Source of the DNA: Methyloversatilis discipulorum | GTDB taxonomy: Bacteria > Pseudomonadota > Gammaproteobacteria > Burkholderiales > Rhodocyclaceae | DNA: 64,000 nucleotides | Direction: 5' to 3' | Assembly (NCBI RefSeq): GCF_000527135.1 | Contig: NZ_AZUP01000001.1 | Location: 2,976,001 to 3,040,000 of the forward strand | In this document: piece by piece, positions 18,638-27,445 of the stretch | How positions within the stretch are numbered: position 1 is the stretch's first letter | Layout of the letters: each line of letters opens with the position of its first letter | The notes under the pieces: model-generated | Database searches by the model: none | What the model was told of the DNA's origin: nothing | Seen by the model: the letters and a program-made list of their open reading frames with translations, nothing else | Made by a program: the position numbers and the translations under genes

Positions 18638-19531
18638 ATGTCCGCACCGGCCGCCGACGCGCGCCTCGGCATCTGGCTCGCGGTCATCGCCTCGGCCGGC
18701 TTCTCGCTGAAGGCCATCCTGGCCAAGCTCGCCTATCCGCACGGCGTCGATCCGGTCACGCTGGTAGCGCTGCGCATGCTGCTGGCCGCACCGGTATTCG
18801 TCGTCGTCGCCTGGCGCGAAGCCCGGCGCGGCGCGCCGCTGACCGCGCGTGACTGGGCGACCGTCAGCGTGCTCGGCCTGTTCGGCTACTACGGCGCCAG
18901 CATGCTGGACTTCTACGGCCTGCTCTACATTTCGGCCGGTCTGGAACGGCTGGTGCTGTTCACCTACCCGACACTGACGCTGCTGATCGGCTGGATGGCG
19001 CACGGCCGGCGCATCACGCGGCGCGAAATCGTCGCCAGCCTGCTCTGTTATGGCGGCATCGCGCTGGCCGTGGTGCACGACATCGAGGTGAGCGGCGAGG
19101 CGGCGGTCATTGCGCTGGGCTGCGCGCTGGTGTTCGGCTCCTCGCTCAGCTTCGCCATCTACCTGACCGGCGCTGCGGCGCCGATTCGCAAGCTCGGCGC
19201 GACACGCTTTTCGGCGCTCGCCACGCTGGTGTCGACGGTGGCGGTCAGCCTGCACTTCGTCGCCGTGCGCCCGCTCGACGCGCTGGCGCAGCCGGCGCCG
19301 GTGCTGTGGCTGGCGGTGGCGATGGCGCTGTTCTCGACCGTGCTGCCGGTGTTCCTGCAGTCGGCGGCGATCCGCCGCATGGGCGCACAGACCGCCGCAC
19401 TGGTCGGCAGCACCGGTCCGGTCATCACCGTCTTCCTCGCCTGGTGGATGCTGGCCGAACCGGTGTCGACGCTGCAGATCGCCGGCACCGTGCTGGTGAT
19501 CGCCGGTGTGCTCTGGGTGGGGCGGCGCTGA
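18638..19531 (+). CDS. EamA/DMT superfamily permease
   Basis: 297 residues with ten membrane segments in two EamA halves (ASAGFSLKAILAKLAYPHGV; GSSLSFAIYLTGAAAPI). Probable small-molecule exporter; substrate unknown. Starts 3 bases after the DUF853 stop, so likely co-transcribed. Confidence 0.87.
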   Translation: MSAPAADARLGIWLAVIASAGFSLKAILAKLAYPHGVDPVTLVALRMLLAAPVFVVVAWREARRGAPLTARDWATVSVLGLFGYYGASMLDFYGLLYISAGLERLVLFTYPTLTLLIGWMAHGRRITRREIVASLLCYGGIALAVVHDIEVSGEAAVIALGCALVFGSSLSFAIYLTGAAAPIRKLGATRFSALATLVSTVAVSLHFVAVRPLDALAQPAPVLWLAVAMALFSTVLPVFLQSAAIRRMGAQTAALVGSTGPVITVFLAWWMLAEPVSTLQIAGTVLVIAGVLWVGRR

Positions 19532-19601
19532 GAAGCCGGTCACGGCAGAAAAACAGGGCCATGCTAATTTCATCCCCTTTTCCGGGTACGGGGATGCACA
19601 G

Positions 19602-21503
19602 ATGGACGTATCGCGTTTCGAACAGCTGATCCACCGCCTCGAAGCGGTGGCCGCGCGCAACCCGTCAGGCTATCGGGCGCGCGTGGCCGCGGTGGCGCTG
19701 CTCGGTTTCGTCATCCTGGCCGTCGTGCTCGGCATGGCCCTGCTGATGGTCGGCGCGCTGGCCGGCGTCGTGATGCTGTTGTTCAAGGGCGGTGGTGTGG
19801 TCGCGCTGATCGCGCTGAAGCTGGGCAAGGCCCTCATCCTGCTCGCGCTGCCGCTGTGGCTGCTGCTGAAGACCTCTTTCCGCATGCTGCTGGCGCGCTT
19901 TCCGGCACCGGAGGGCCTGGAGATCACGCGCGCGGATGCGCCTCGCCTGTTCGAACGGCTGGACGACATGCAGCGACGGATGAACGGGCCCGCCTTCCAT
20001 CACGTGCTGCTGGTCGACCAGCTCAATGCCGCCGTCGTGCAGCACCCGCGGCTGGGCCTGTTCGGCTGGAACCGGCACTACCTGATACTGGGCCTGCCGC
20101 TGCTGCAGACGCTGGACGAGGACGAAGCGCTGGCCGTGGTCGCCCATGAATACGGGCACCTGGCCGGCAACCACGGCCGATTCGGTGCCTTCATCTACCG
20201 GCTGCGCGGCGCCTGGGGCCAGATGCAGGCGATGGCGCAGACCTGGGACGACTGGGGCAGCCGCCTCGTGGCCCGGCTGTTCGGCTGGTACGCGCCCTGG
20301 TTCAACGCCTACTCCTTCGTGATGGCGCGCGCCAACGAATACCAGGCCGACCGCTCGTCGGCCGAACTGGTCGGCGCCGCCGCGGCTGCCCGCGCGCTGC
20401 AGCGGGTCGGCATCGCCGCACGCTTCGAGGCGCAGGACTTCTGGCCGGGCATCGACCGCCTGGCCCGCGCACAGGCGGAGCCGCCGGCCGCACTCAGCGG
20501 CGAATGGCGACGCGCGCTGTCGTCGCTGGACGAAGCGCGCGCCTGCGCCTACCGCGACGAGGTCCTGCAGGAAAGCACCGGCTACGGCGACACCCACCCC
20601 AGTCTGAACGACCGCCTGCGCGCATTGGGCGAAACGCCGTCGCCCGTGCTGCCGGCGGTCGGCACGACGGCGGCCGAGCGCTGGCTGGGCGACGCGCTGC
20701 CGCGGCTGGCCGGCGTACTCGACACGCGCTGGCGCGACGACGTACGCACGCGCTGGCAGGAGCGCAACAGCTATCTGGCCGAACGTCTGCAGCAGTTGCA
20801 GACGCTGCGTGAGAACGGCGAACGCAGCGTCGAGGATGAGTGGATGCTGCTGCAACTCACCGCCGAACTGGAGCCGGACGTCGACCGTCGCCCGGCCGTC
20901 GAGGCGCTGCTCGCGCGGGCGCCGGACCACCTCGCGGCCCGCTTCGCGCTCGGTGACCTGAAGCTGGACGCCGACGACGCCGGCGGCATCGACGACATCG
21001 AGGCGGTGATGCAGGCCGACGCCGACGCGATACTCGCCGGCTGCGAAACGATCTGGCGCTGGCTGCGCACGCGCGATCCGGTGCGCGCCGACCTGTACCG
21101 CGAACGCTGGGAAAAACGCCAGGCACACCTGGCCGGCGTGCAGCACGAAATGGACACGCTGGACCCGAAGTGCGAACTCGGTCGGCACGATCTGCCGCCG
21201 GAGGTCGAGGCCGACATCGTGCGCGCCGTGCTGCCGCACGCCGATCGTCTGGCCCGCGTTTTCCTGCTGCGCCGGCCGATCGCCGCCGACCCGCGGGCGC
21301 GTGCCTACGTACTGGCTTTCGACATGACACGACGCTGGCTGCGCAGCGAAGAGGCACTCGGCAAGCTGGCGCGCACGCTAGCGGCGGCGGACTATCCGGT
21401 CTCGCTGCACGTGGTGCCGCTGGGCGCGAAAGCCTTCCGCGGCTGGCGCAAGCGCATCCGCGCGCTGGGTGTCGAGGCGCTGCCGCTGGACGGCAAAAGC
21501 TGA
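19602..21503 (+). CDS. M48 family membrane zinc protease
   Basis: 633 residues from the ATG at 19602 (MDVSRFEQLIHRLE); an upstream in-frame ATG at 19506 overlaps the preceding gene. Two long hydrophobic segments at about 28-90, then the zinc motif VVAHEYGHLAGNHG (HExxH) and a downstream Glu in ARANEYQADRSSAEL. The C-terminal 250 residues are a charged region without a recognised domain. Ste24/HtpX-like membrane peptidase. Confidence 0.85.
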   Translation: MDVSRFEQLIHRLEAVAARNPSGYRARVAAVALLGFVILAVVLGMALLMVGALAGVVMLLFKGGGVVALIALKLGKALILLALPLWLLLKTSFRMLLARFPAPEGLEITRADAPRLFERLDDMQRRMNGPAFHHVLLVDQLNAAVVQHPRLGLFGWNRHYLILGLPLLQTLDEDEALAVVAHEYGHLAGNHGRFGAFIYRLRGAWGQMQAMAQTWDDWGSRLVARLFGWYAPWFNAYSFVMARANEYQADRSSAELVGAAAAARALQRVGIAARFEAQDFWPGIDRLARAQAEPPAALSGEWRRALSSLDEARACAYRDEVLQESTGYGDTHPSLNDRLRALGETPSPVLPAVGTTAAERWLGDALPRLAGVLDTRWRDDVRTRWQERNSYLAERLQQLQTLRENGERSVEDEWMLLQLTAELEPDVDRRPAVEALLARAPDHLAARFALGDLKLDADDAGGIDDIEAVMQADADAILAGCETIWRWLRTRDPVRADLYRERWEKRQAHLAGVQHEMDTLDPKCELGRHDLPPEVEADIVRAVLPHADRLARVFLLRRPIAADPRARAYVLAFDMTRRWLRSEEALGKLARTLAAADYPVSLHVVPLGAKAFRGWRKRIRALGVEALPLDGKS

Positions 21504-21516
21504 ACCTCAGGCGGCC

Positions 21517-23100
21517 TCAGGCAGCGATTGGCGGCAGTTCGGCGTCGCTCTCGCCCAGCGTGAAACAGAAGGTGGCGCCCTTGCCCGGCTCGGCGCGCGC
21601 CCAGACGCGGCCATTGTGGCGACGGATGATGCGCTGGACCAGCGCCAGGCCGATGCCGGTGCCTTCGAACTCACCTTCGCGATGCAGCCGGATGAAGGGA
21701 TTGAACAGCTTGTCGGCGTGCGCCATGTCGAAGCCGACGCCGTTGTCGCGCACGTAGATCACCGCCTGCTGACCGCGGCCTTCGGCGCCGACCTCGATGC
21801 TGCCGTGCGGTACCGGCGACGAGAACTTCCACGCGTTGCGCAGCAGATTGTCGAGTGCGATGCGCAGCAGGCCGACGTCGCCAGCCACCAGCATGCCGGG
21901 CTGGATGACGAAGGTGCAGTCGCGCCGCGGATCACCGGCGCGCAGCATGTCGGCGATCTCCTGCGCCAGCGCGCTGAGGTCGACCGGCTGGCGCTGCAGC
22001 GGCATCCGCGTCACGCGCGACAGTTCGAGCAGGTCGTCGACCAGATGCTCCATGCGCAACGCGGCGCGCAGGATGCGTGACAGCGCGTCGAAACTCGCCT
22101 TGCCCAGGCCGCTCACGTCCGGCCGTGTCATTTCCGATTCGAGCACGCTGGCGAAGCCGTGAATGGCGCGCAGCGGGCCGCGCAAGTCGTGCGACACCGA
22201 GTAGCTGAAGCTTTCCAGTTCCTCGAACGCCGCCTTCAGGCTGGAAGTGCGGCTGCGCACGCGCTCGTCCAGCTCGTGGTTGAGCGCGCGCAGGTCTTCC
22301 TCCGCCTTGACCTGGCGGCTGACGTCGCGCGCGCTGCCGCGGTAGCCGGCGATCTGGCCGGCGGCATCGCGCCACGGCCGGCCGGACAGCGCCATGATGC
22401 GCACGCCGCCGTCCTGCTGTCGCCAGTCGATCACGATGTCGCGGAAGGGACGGAATTCCTGCGTCAGCAGCGCGATGTCGTCGTGCCGCTGCGGGCCGGG
22501 CCGGCGCATCGCGAACAGCGCGTTCAGCGACAGGCCGCGCAACGGCCAGGCGCCGTCCGACGTGTACACAATGGTGCGCGCGGCATCGGTTTCCCAGAAC
22601 CAGTCGGCCGCCGCCTCGGCGAAATCGCGCAGCCGCGTGCGTTCGGCTTCGAGCTCATTGATCTTCTTGTCCAGCTTGTCGCGCAGCCGCTCGGCGTACA
22701 GCGCGTCGGCGTCGCCGACCACCGGCCGCTGCGGGCCGCGGCTGCCCAGCGCTTCCAGCTCGGCGATCAGGGCGCCGATCTCGCACGGCTTGACCAGGAA
22801 GCGGTCGGCGCCCAGCCGGTAGGCCAGCTCCTCGTCGCGGCGGTCGGTGAAGGTGGCGGTATAGAAAGCGAACGGGATGGCGGCCAGCTGCGGGTGGGCG
22901 CGCACCGCGCGGCACAGGCCGTAGCCATCGAGTTCCGGCATCAGGATGTCGGACACGATGAGGTCGGGCGGCTGCGCTTTCGCCAGTTCAAGCGCGGCGC
23001 GCCCGTCGGCGGCGGCCCGCACCGCGTGGCCGCGCGATTCCAGCGCAGCACTGAGCATCAGGCGGGAGTTCTCGTCGTCTTCGGCGATCAGGATGTCCAT
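21517..23100 (-). CDS. Hybrid receiver-PAS-histidine kinase
   Basis: 527 residues. N-terminal receiver (1-118: IAEDDENS, VSDILMPELDG), coiled coil, PAS (about 165-275), HisKA (FSYSVSHDLRGPLRAIHGFA) and HATPase (YVRDNGVGFDM, GTGIGLALVQRII). The receiver at the N-terminus suggests it is controlled by another kinase. Start codon shares one base with the stop of the single-domain regulator upstream; last gene of a three-gene phosphorelay operon. Confidence 0.9.
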   Translation of the reverse strand: MDILIAEDDENSRLMLSAALESRGHAVRAAADGRAALELAKAQPPDLIVSDILMPELDGYGLCRAVRAHPQLAAIPFAFYTATFTDRRDEELAYRLGADRFLVKPCEIGALIAELEALGSRGPQRPVVGDADALYAERLRDKLDKKINELEAERTRLRDFAEAAADWFWETDAARTIVYTSDGAWPLRGLSLNALFAMRRPGPQRHDDIALLTQEFRPFRDIVIDWRQQDGGVRIMALSGRPWRDAAGQIAGYRGSARDVSRQVKAEEDLRALNHELDERVRSRTSSLKAAFEELESFSYSVSHDLRGPLRAIHGFASVLESEMTRPDVSGLGKASFDALSRILRAALRMEHLVDDLLELSRVTRMPLQRQPVDLSALAQEIADMLRAGDPRRDCTFVIQPGMLVAGDVGLLRIALDNLLRNAWKFSSPVPHGSIEVGAEGRGQQAVIYVRDNGVGFDMAHADKLFNPFIRLHREGEFEGTGIGLALVQRIIRRHNGRVWARAEPGKGATFCFTLGESDAELPPIAA

Positions 23101-23468
23101 CAGGCTTGGGCCAGTACGTCTTCGATCTGTTTCATCACCCGCAGCGGGTCGATGGGCTTTTCTATGTAGCCGTTGCAGCCGGCGGCCAGCACGCGCTCGC
23201 GGTCACCGGCCATCGCGAACGAGGTGATCGCGACCATCGGAATCGGCGGCCAGCCCTCGGCCGCGCGGATGCGACGGGCGACTTCGATGCCATCGATGTC
23301 CGGCAGCTGGATGTCGAGCAGGATGAAATCCGGGCGCTCGCGCAGCGCCTCGGCGACCCCCTCCAGCCCGGTCATCGCACAGCGCGTACCGTAACCCCCG
23401 GCGTGCAGGATGAATGTGATCAGTTCGAGGTTGTTCTCGTTGTCCTCGATCACCAGCGCGGTCTTCAC
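23100..23468 (-). CDS. Single-domain response regulator
   Basis: 122 residues, receiver only: VIEDNENN acidic pair, FILLDIQLPDIDG phospho-acceptor, AITSFAMAGDR and GYIEKPIDP. No output domain, so it acts as a phosphate relay or by protein contact. ATGA overlap with the large kinase upstream and TGATG with the hybrid kinase downstream. Confidence 0.92.
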   Translation of the reverse strand: MKTALVIEDNENNLELITFILHAGGYGTRCAMTGLEGVAEALRERPDFILLDIQLPDIDGIEVARRIRAAEGWPPIPMVAITSFAMAGDRERVLAAGCNGYIEKPIDPLRVMKQIEDVLAQA

Positions 23469-26434
23469 GGGCGGCCGCCCTCCGTCGCGCGGCCCGAGCC
23501 TTCGCGCGGCAGGTGCAGCGTGAAGCGGCTGCCCACGCCCGGCGTGCTCTGCACGTCAACGCTGCCCGACAGCAGTTCGGTGGCGATCTTGCGCGTCAGG
23601 TAGAGGCCGAGCCCGGTGCCGGGCGTCTTCACGCGCAGGTGGGAATCGATGCGTTCGAAGGGCTGGAAAAGGCGGGACAGTCCGGCATCGTCCATGCCGA
23701 TGCCCGTATCCTCGACGCTGATGTCGAGCCAGCTGCCACGCACGCTCGCCTCCACAGTGATGGTTCCTTCGACGGTGTACTTTACCGCGTTGCTCACGAA
23801 ATTCAGTATGCATTGGAGCAGCCGCCGACGGTCCGCCTGGACCAGGATGCCCGGTGGCACGCGCACCTCGATGTCCAGCTTCTTCTCGCGCGCCGCCGGC
23901 AGCACCGACTGCACCGCCTCGTCGATCACCGCCTCGACCTCGAAGCGCTCCTCGAACACGTCGATGAAGCCGGCTTCGATCTTCGATATGTCGATCACGT
24001 CGGTGATCAGCGCCAGCAGGTGCCGGGCCGAGCCATAGACGCGGGTCAGCTGGTCGTGCTGGCGCGTGTTCAGTTCGCCCGCCATGCCGGCCAGCACCAC
24101 ACCGGTGAAGCCGATGATGGAATTGAGCGGGGTGCGCAGTTCGTGCGACATCGAAGCGATGAACATCGATTTGAGCCGGTCGAGATCCTTCAGGCGCTCG
24201 TTGGCCTGCGCAAGTTCCGCGGTGCGTTCGCTCACCCGCTGTTCCAGCGTTTCGTTGGCCACGCGCAGCGCCTGTTCGTTGCGCTTGATGTCGCTGATGT
24301 CGCGCAGCACGCTGGAAATGAACTGCACCTCGCCATCGGCGCCGCGGTGCGCGACGCGCACCGCCGACATCGGCACGCTGCTACCGCCCGCCGCGCGCAG
24401 CCGCGTCTCGCCGACCCAGATGCCGTCCGTCATCACCGCCGGCAGTTCGACCTTGAGGTAATGGCGATAGGCGTCCGGCGGATAGAGGTCGGCGACCAGC
24501 AGATTGTCGGGCAGCGCGCTGCCGGTCAGGCCGACGGTGCGCCGCGCGGACAGGTTCAGGTAGGTGATGCGCAGATCGGTGTCCACCGTTGACACGTAGT
24601 CCGGCGTCGCGTCGAGGATGGCCGACAGCCTGACCTGCTCCGCCTGCGCGCGGTGGCGCTCGCGCGCGACCAGGAAGCGGCCGAGCAGCGTCGCCACCTC
24701 GCCGGCGAAGCGCTGCTCGTCGTGCGCCCACTCGCGCACGTCGCCGGTGTGTTCGAGACAGACGACACCGGCCAGCCGGCCGTCGAGAAAGACCGGCGCG
24801 TCGAGCATGGCGCTGACGCCCTCGGCGTCGAGGTAGCCACCGGTGAATTCGCGCACCTGCGGATCGCGGCGCGCGTCGGCGGCGGCAATGGTGCGGCCGC
24901 TGCGCAACGCGGCGAAATAGTCGGGGAAGGCGGACGCCGCCAGCACGGCGCCGGAGACATGGCCGCGATCGACGTCGATCCGGCGGCGGTCGTACAGGTC
25001 CATGCAGCGCAACCGGCCGGTGTCGACGTCCAGCCGCCAGACGCTGGCACGACTCACCGACAGCGCGTCGGCGACCACTTCGGTCAGCGTGGCGAGCGCC
25101 GCGTCGTCGCCGGCCGACAGCGCATGATCGACGCTGAGGCGCATGACGGCGGCCAGCTGGCCGTCCTGCCGTTCGAGCCGGTCGCGCTGTTCGCGCCGCG
25201 CACGCAGATCGTCGGTCACGTCGATGAAGGTGGCCTGTATGGCCTGGGCGCCGTCCCAGCTGACCTGGCGAATGACCGAATCCAGCGTGCGGCGCTGGCC
25301 GTCGGTGCGCACCACGTCGAGCTGCATCGGCAGCACCCGGCCGGACGCCAGCAGGCGGCGGTTGCTGTCGCTGGAAATGACCGGCAGGTCGTCGGCCACC
25401 ACCATGTCGGCCAGCGAGTGCTGCCCCATCAGGTCGGCCACCGACTGGAAGCCCAGCAGTTCGGCCGCGCGCCGGTTGGCGTACAGCGGCTGGAACTGAC
25501 GGTGGATCAGGATGCCCTGGATCGAGCCGTCGAACAGGTCGAGCAGCTGTGCCTCGCGGGTGCGCGCGCGGCGCGACGCGGCGGCGCGCTCATTGAGCGT
25601 GATCGACAGCGAATAGGGCGCGATCGACATCGTGATGACGAAGGCCTGCAGCAACAGCAGCGCGCGCAGCGGCGTCTCGCTGCCCAAGGGGCCGAGGCCG
25701 GTCTGCGTGCCGTACAGCGCGACGCCGTTCATCAGCACCAGCAGCAGGCTCATCCAGCGCACCTTGAGGCGGATCGCCGACCACACCAGCACCGCCGGCA
25801 GTACCAGCATGTAGGGCTCGGGACCATCGAGCAGGCGCAGGAAGAGGGCGGCCGTCACGCCCAGCGTCAGCAGCAGCCAGGGCAGCACGGTCAGCAGGTC
25901 GGCCACCAGTCGCTGCAGTTGCAGGCGACCGATCCAGCCGGCGACCAGCTGCACCACCAGCAGCGTGCCGGCGAAATGGGCGGCCGCGTGCAGCGTCCAG
26001 TCCGACAGGTAGAAAGGCGCGCCGGACGACCAGGCGTCGCTGGCGCCACGGGCCACGGCCAACAGCAGCGCGACGCCAATGAACCAGGCGTAGTGGTCGG
26101 CGCGCATGCGCGGGTAGGGCTGCAGCGGGAAGGTGCGCAGCACCTGCGTGCCGACGCAGACCAGGACGCCGGTCAGTGCCGCATTCAGCGTCGCTGCCAG
26201 CGGCGTCTGCCCGGCCAGCACACCCTGCACCAGCGTCACCAGCATGACCGGCACCGCGTGCGCAAGGCCGAACAGCAACACCACGGCGAAGGCGACGCCA
26301 AGGCCGATCTGCAGCACCGGCGGCTGGCCCTCGGACAGGCCGAGCAGCGGATCGACCTGGGTCGCCAGTGCACAGGCCGCCGCGCTGGCGACGTAGCGGA
26401 GCGGGTGCAACGAGGCGCGCGGAGATGCAGACAC
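23465..26434 (-). CDS. Large membrane sensor histidine kinase (PAS-GAF-PAS)
   Basis: 989 residues if started at the GTG at 26434 (VSASPRASLHPLRYV). A longer open frame extends across the divergent neighbour and is not believed. About eight membrane segments (1-290, MASE1-like), PAS (about 310-420), GAF (about 440-600), PAS (about 610-730), HisKA (FIASMSHELRTPLNSIIGFT) and HATPase (VEDTGIGMDD, GTGLGLYLTRKI). All kinase motifs are present. First gene of the kinase/regulator/hybrid set. Confidence 0.85.
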   Translation of the reverse strand: MSASPRASLHPLRYVASAAACALATQVDPLLGLSEGQPPVLQIGLGVAFAVVLLFGLAHAVPVMLVTLVQGVLAGQTPLAATLNAALTGVLVCVGTQVLRTFPLQPYPRMRADHYAWFIGVALLLAVARGASDAWSSGAPFYLSDWTLHAAAHFAGTLLVVQLVAGWIGRLQLQRLVADLLTVLPWLLLTLGVTAALFLRLLDGPEPYMLVLPAVLVWSAIRLKVRWMSLLLVLMNGVALYGTQTGLGPLGSETPLRALLLLQAFVITMSIAPYSLSITLNERAAASRRARTREAQLLDLFDGSIQGILIHRQFQPLYANRRAAELLGFQSVADLMGQHSLADMVVADDLPVISSDSNRRLLASGRVLPMQLDVVRTDGQRRTLDSVIRQVSWDGAQAIQATFIDVTDDLRARREQRDRLERQDGQLAAVMRLSVDHALSAGDDAALATLTEVVADALSVSRASVWRLDVDTGRLRCMDLYDRRRIDVDRGHVSGAVLAASAFPDYFAALRSGRTIAAADARRDPQVREFTGGYLDAEGVSAMLDAPVFLDGRLAGVVCLEHTGDVREWAHDEQRFAGEVATLLGRFLVARERHRAQAEQVRLSAILDATPDYVSTVDTDLRITYLNLSARRTVGLTGSALPDNLLVADLYPPDAYRHYLKVELPAVMTDGIWVGETRLRAAGGSSVPMSAVRVAHRGADGEVQFISSVLRDISDIKRNEQALRVANETLEQRVSERTAELAQANERLKDLDRLKSMFIASMSHELRTPLNSIIGFTGVVLAGMAGELNTRQHDQLTRVYGSARHLLALITDVIDISKIEAGFIDVFEERFEVEAVIDEAVQSVLPAAREKKLDIEVRVPPGILVQADRRRLLQCILNFVSNAVKYTVEGTITVEASVRGSWLDISVEDTGIGMDDAGLSRLFQPFERIDSHLRVKTPGTGLGLYLTRKIATELLSGSVDVQSTPGVGSRFTLHLPREGSGRATEGGRP

Positions 26435-26560
26435 GATATGCTGCGGCAGTGAATGGTCGGCGCATCTTAGCGTTCTTCCGGCGCCGCGACCTATCGGCAC
26501 AAGGAACGATGGACGCGGCGCGGCGTCCACCGCCCAGCCCGTCAACCCTCGTCGACCACG

Positions 26561-27445
26561 ATGACACGCCTGATACGCCTCGGCCTCATCCTCGCCGCGC
26601 TGATGCAACCCGCCCTCGCCGCCCAGTGCGTGCCACCCGGCCGCTGGATCGCGCCAGGCAAGGGCGAACTCGACGCCGGCCGCGTGCTCGCCCGCGCCAG
26701 CGCACAGAGCGTGCTGCTGCTCGGCGAAACGCACGACGTCGCCGCTCACCATGACTGGCAGCTCGACACGCTGCGCGCACTGCACGCACGGCGCCCGCAG
26801 ATGGTGATCGGCCTGGAAATGCTGCCGCGCAACGCCCAGCCGGTGCTCGACGCCTGGGTGCGTGGCGACCTCGACGAGACGGCGCTGTTCGAGCGCACCG
26901 GCTGGACGCGCACCTGGGGCGTACCGCCGGCGCTGTACGCGGGCATCTTCCGCTTCGCGCGCGAGCACCGGCTGCCGATGCGCGCGCTGAACATCGAACG
27001 CCAGGTGGTGCGCGAGGTGTCGAAGCTGGGTCTTGCCGGCGTGCCACCCGCCCGGCGCGAAGGCGTCGGCGACCCGGCCGACGCCCCCGACAACTACCGC
27101 AACTGGCTCAAGCAGATCTGGAGCGATCACATGCCGCAGGCGCAGGCGGCGTCGAACGAGGCTTTCGTGCGCTTCATGCAGGGCCAGCTGCTGTGGGACC
27201 GCGCGATGGCCGAGGCACTGGTGGCCGCGGCGCGTGACTACCCGCAGGCACTGGTGGTCGGGCTGATGGGCAGCGGCCACGTCATCCACGGCCACGGCGT
27301 CGAACACCAGCTGCGCGCGCTCGGCGTGGCCGACGTCGGCAGCCTGCTGCCGTGGGACAGCGATGCCGACTGCGCCGATCTGGTCGCTGGCGTCGCCGAC
27401 GCCGTGTTCGGCATCGTGCCGACGGTGCAGGACACGCGGCGCTGA
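26561..27445 (+). CDS. ChaN/DUF399-like exported protein
   Basis: 294 residues. Signal peptide to about residue 22 (MQPALAAQ), then the ChaN-type core: VLLLGETHDVAAHHDWQLD, VIGLEMLPRNAQPVLDAW and LVVGLMGSGHVIHGHGVEHQ. ChaN of Campylobacter is an iron-regulated haem-binding lipoprotein; this one has no clear lipobox. Overlaps the M1-type peptidase gene by one base (TGATG). Confidence 0.83.
   Translation: MTRLIRLGLILAALMQPALAAQCVPPGRWIAPGKGELDAGRVLARASAQSVLLLGETHDVAAHHDWQLDTLRALHARRPQMVIGLEMLPRNAQPVLDAWVRGDLDETALFERTGWTRTWGVPPALYAGIFRFAREHRLPMRALNIERQVVREVSKLGLAGVPPARREGVGDPADAPDNYRNWLKQIWSDHMPQAQAASNEAFVRFMQGQLLWDRAMAEALVAAARDYPQALVVGLMGSGHVIHGHGVEHQLRALGVADVGSLLPWDSDADCADLVAGVADAVFGIVPTVQDTRR

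Noticed and set aside
24653..26452. 599-residue open frame on the plus strand
   Set aside because: Antisense shadow of the kinase; Gln/Arg/His-rich composition typical of reversed GC-rich codons.
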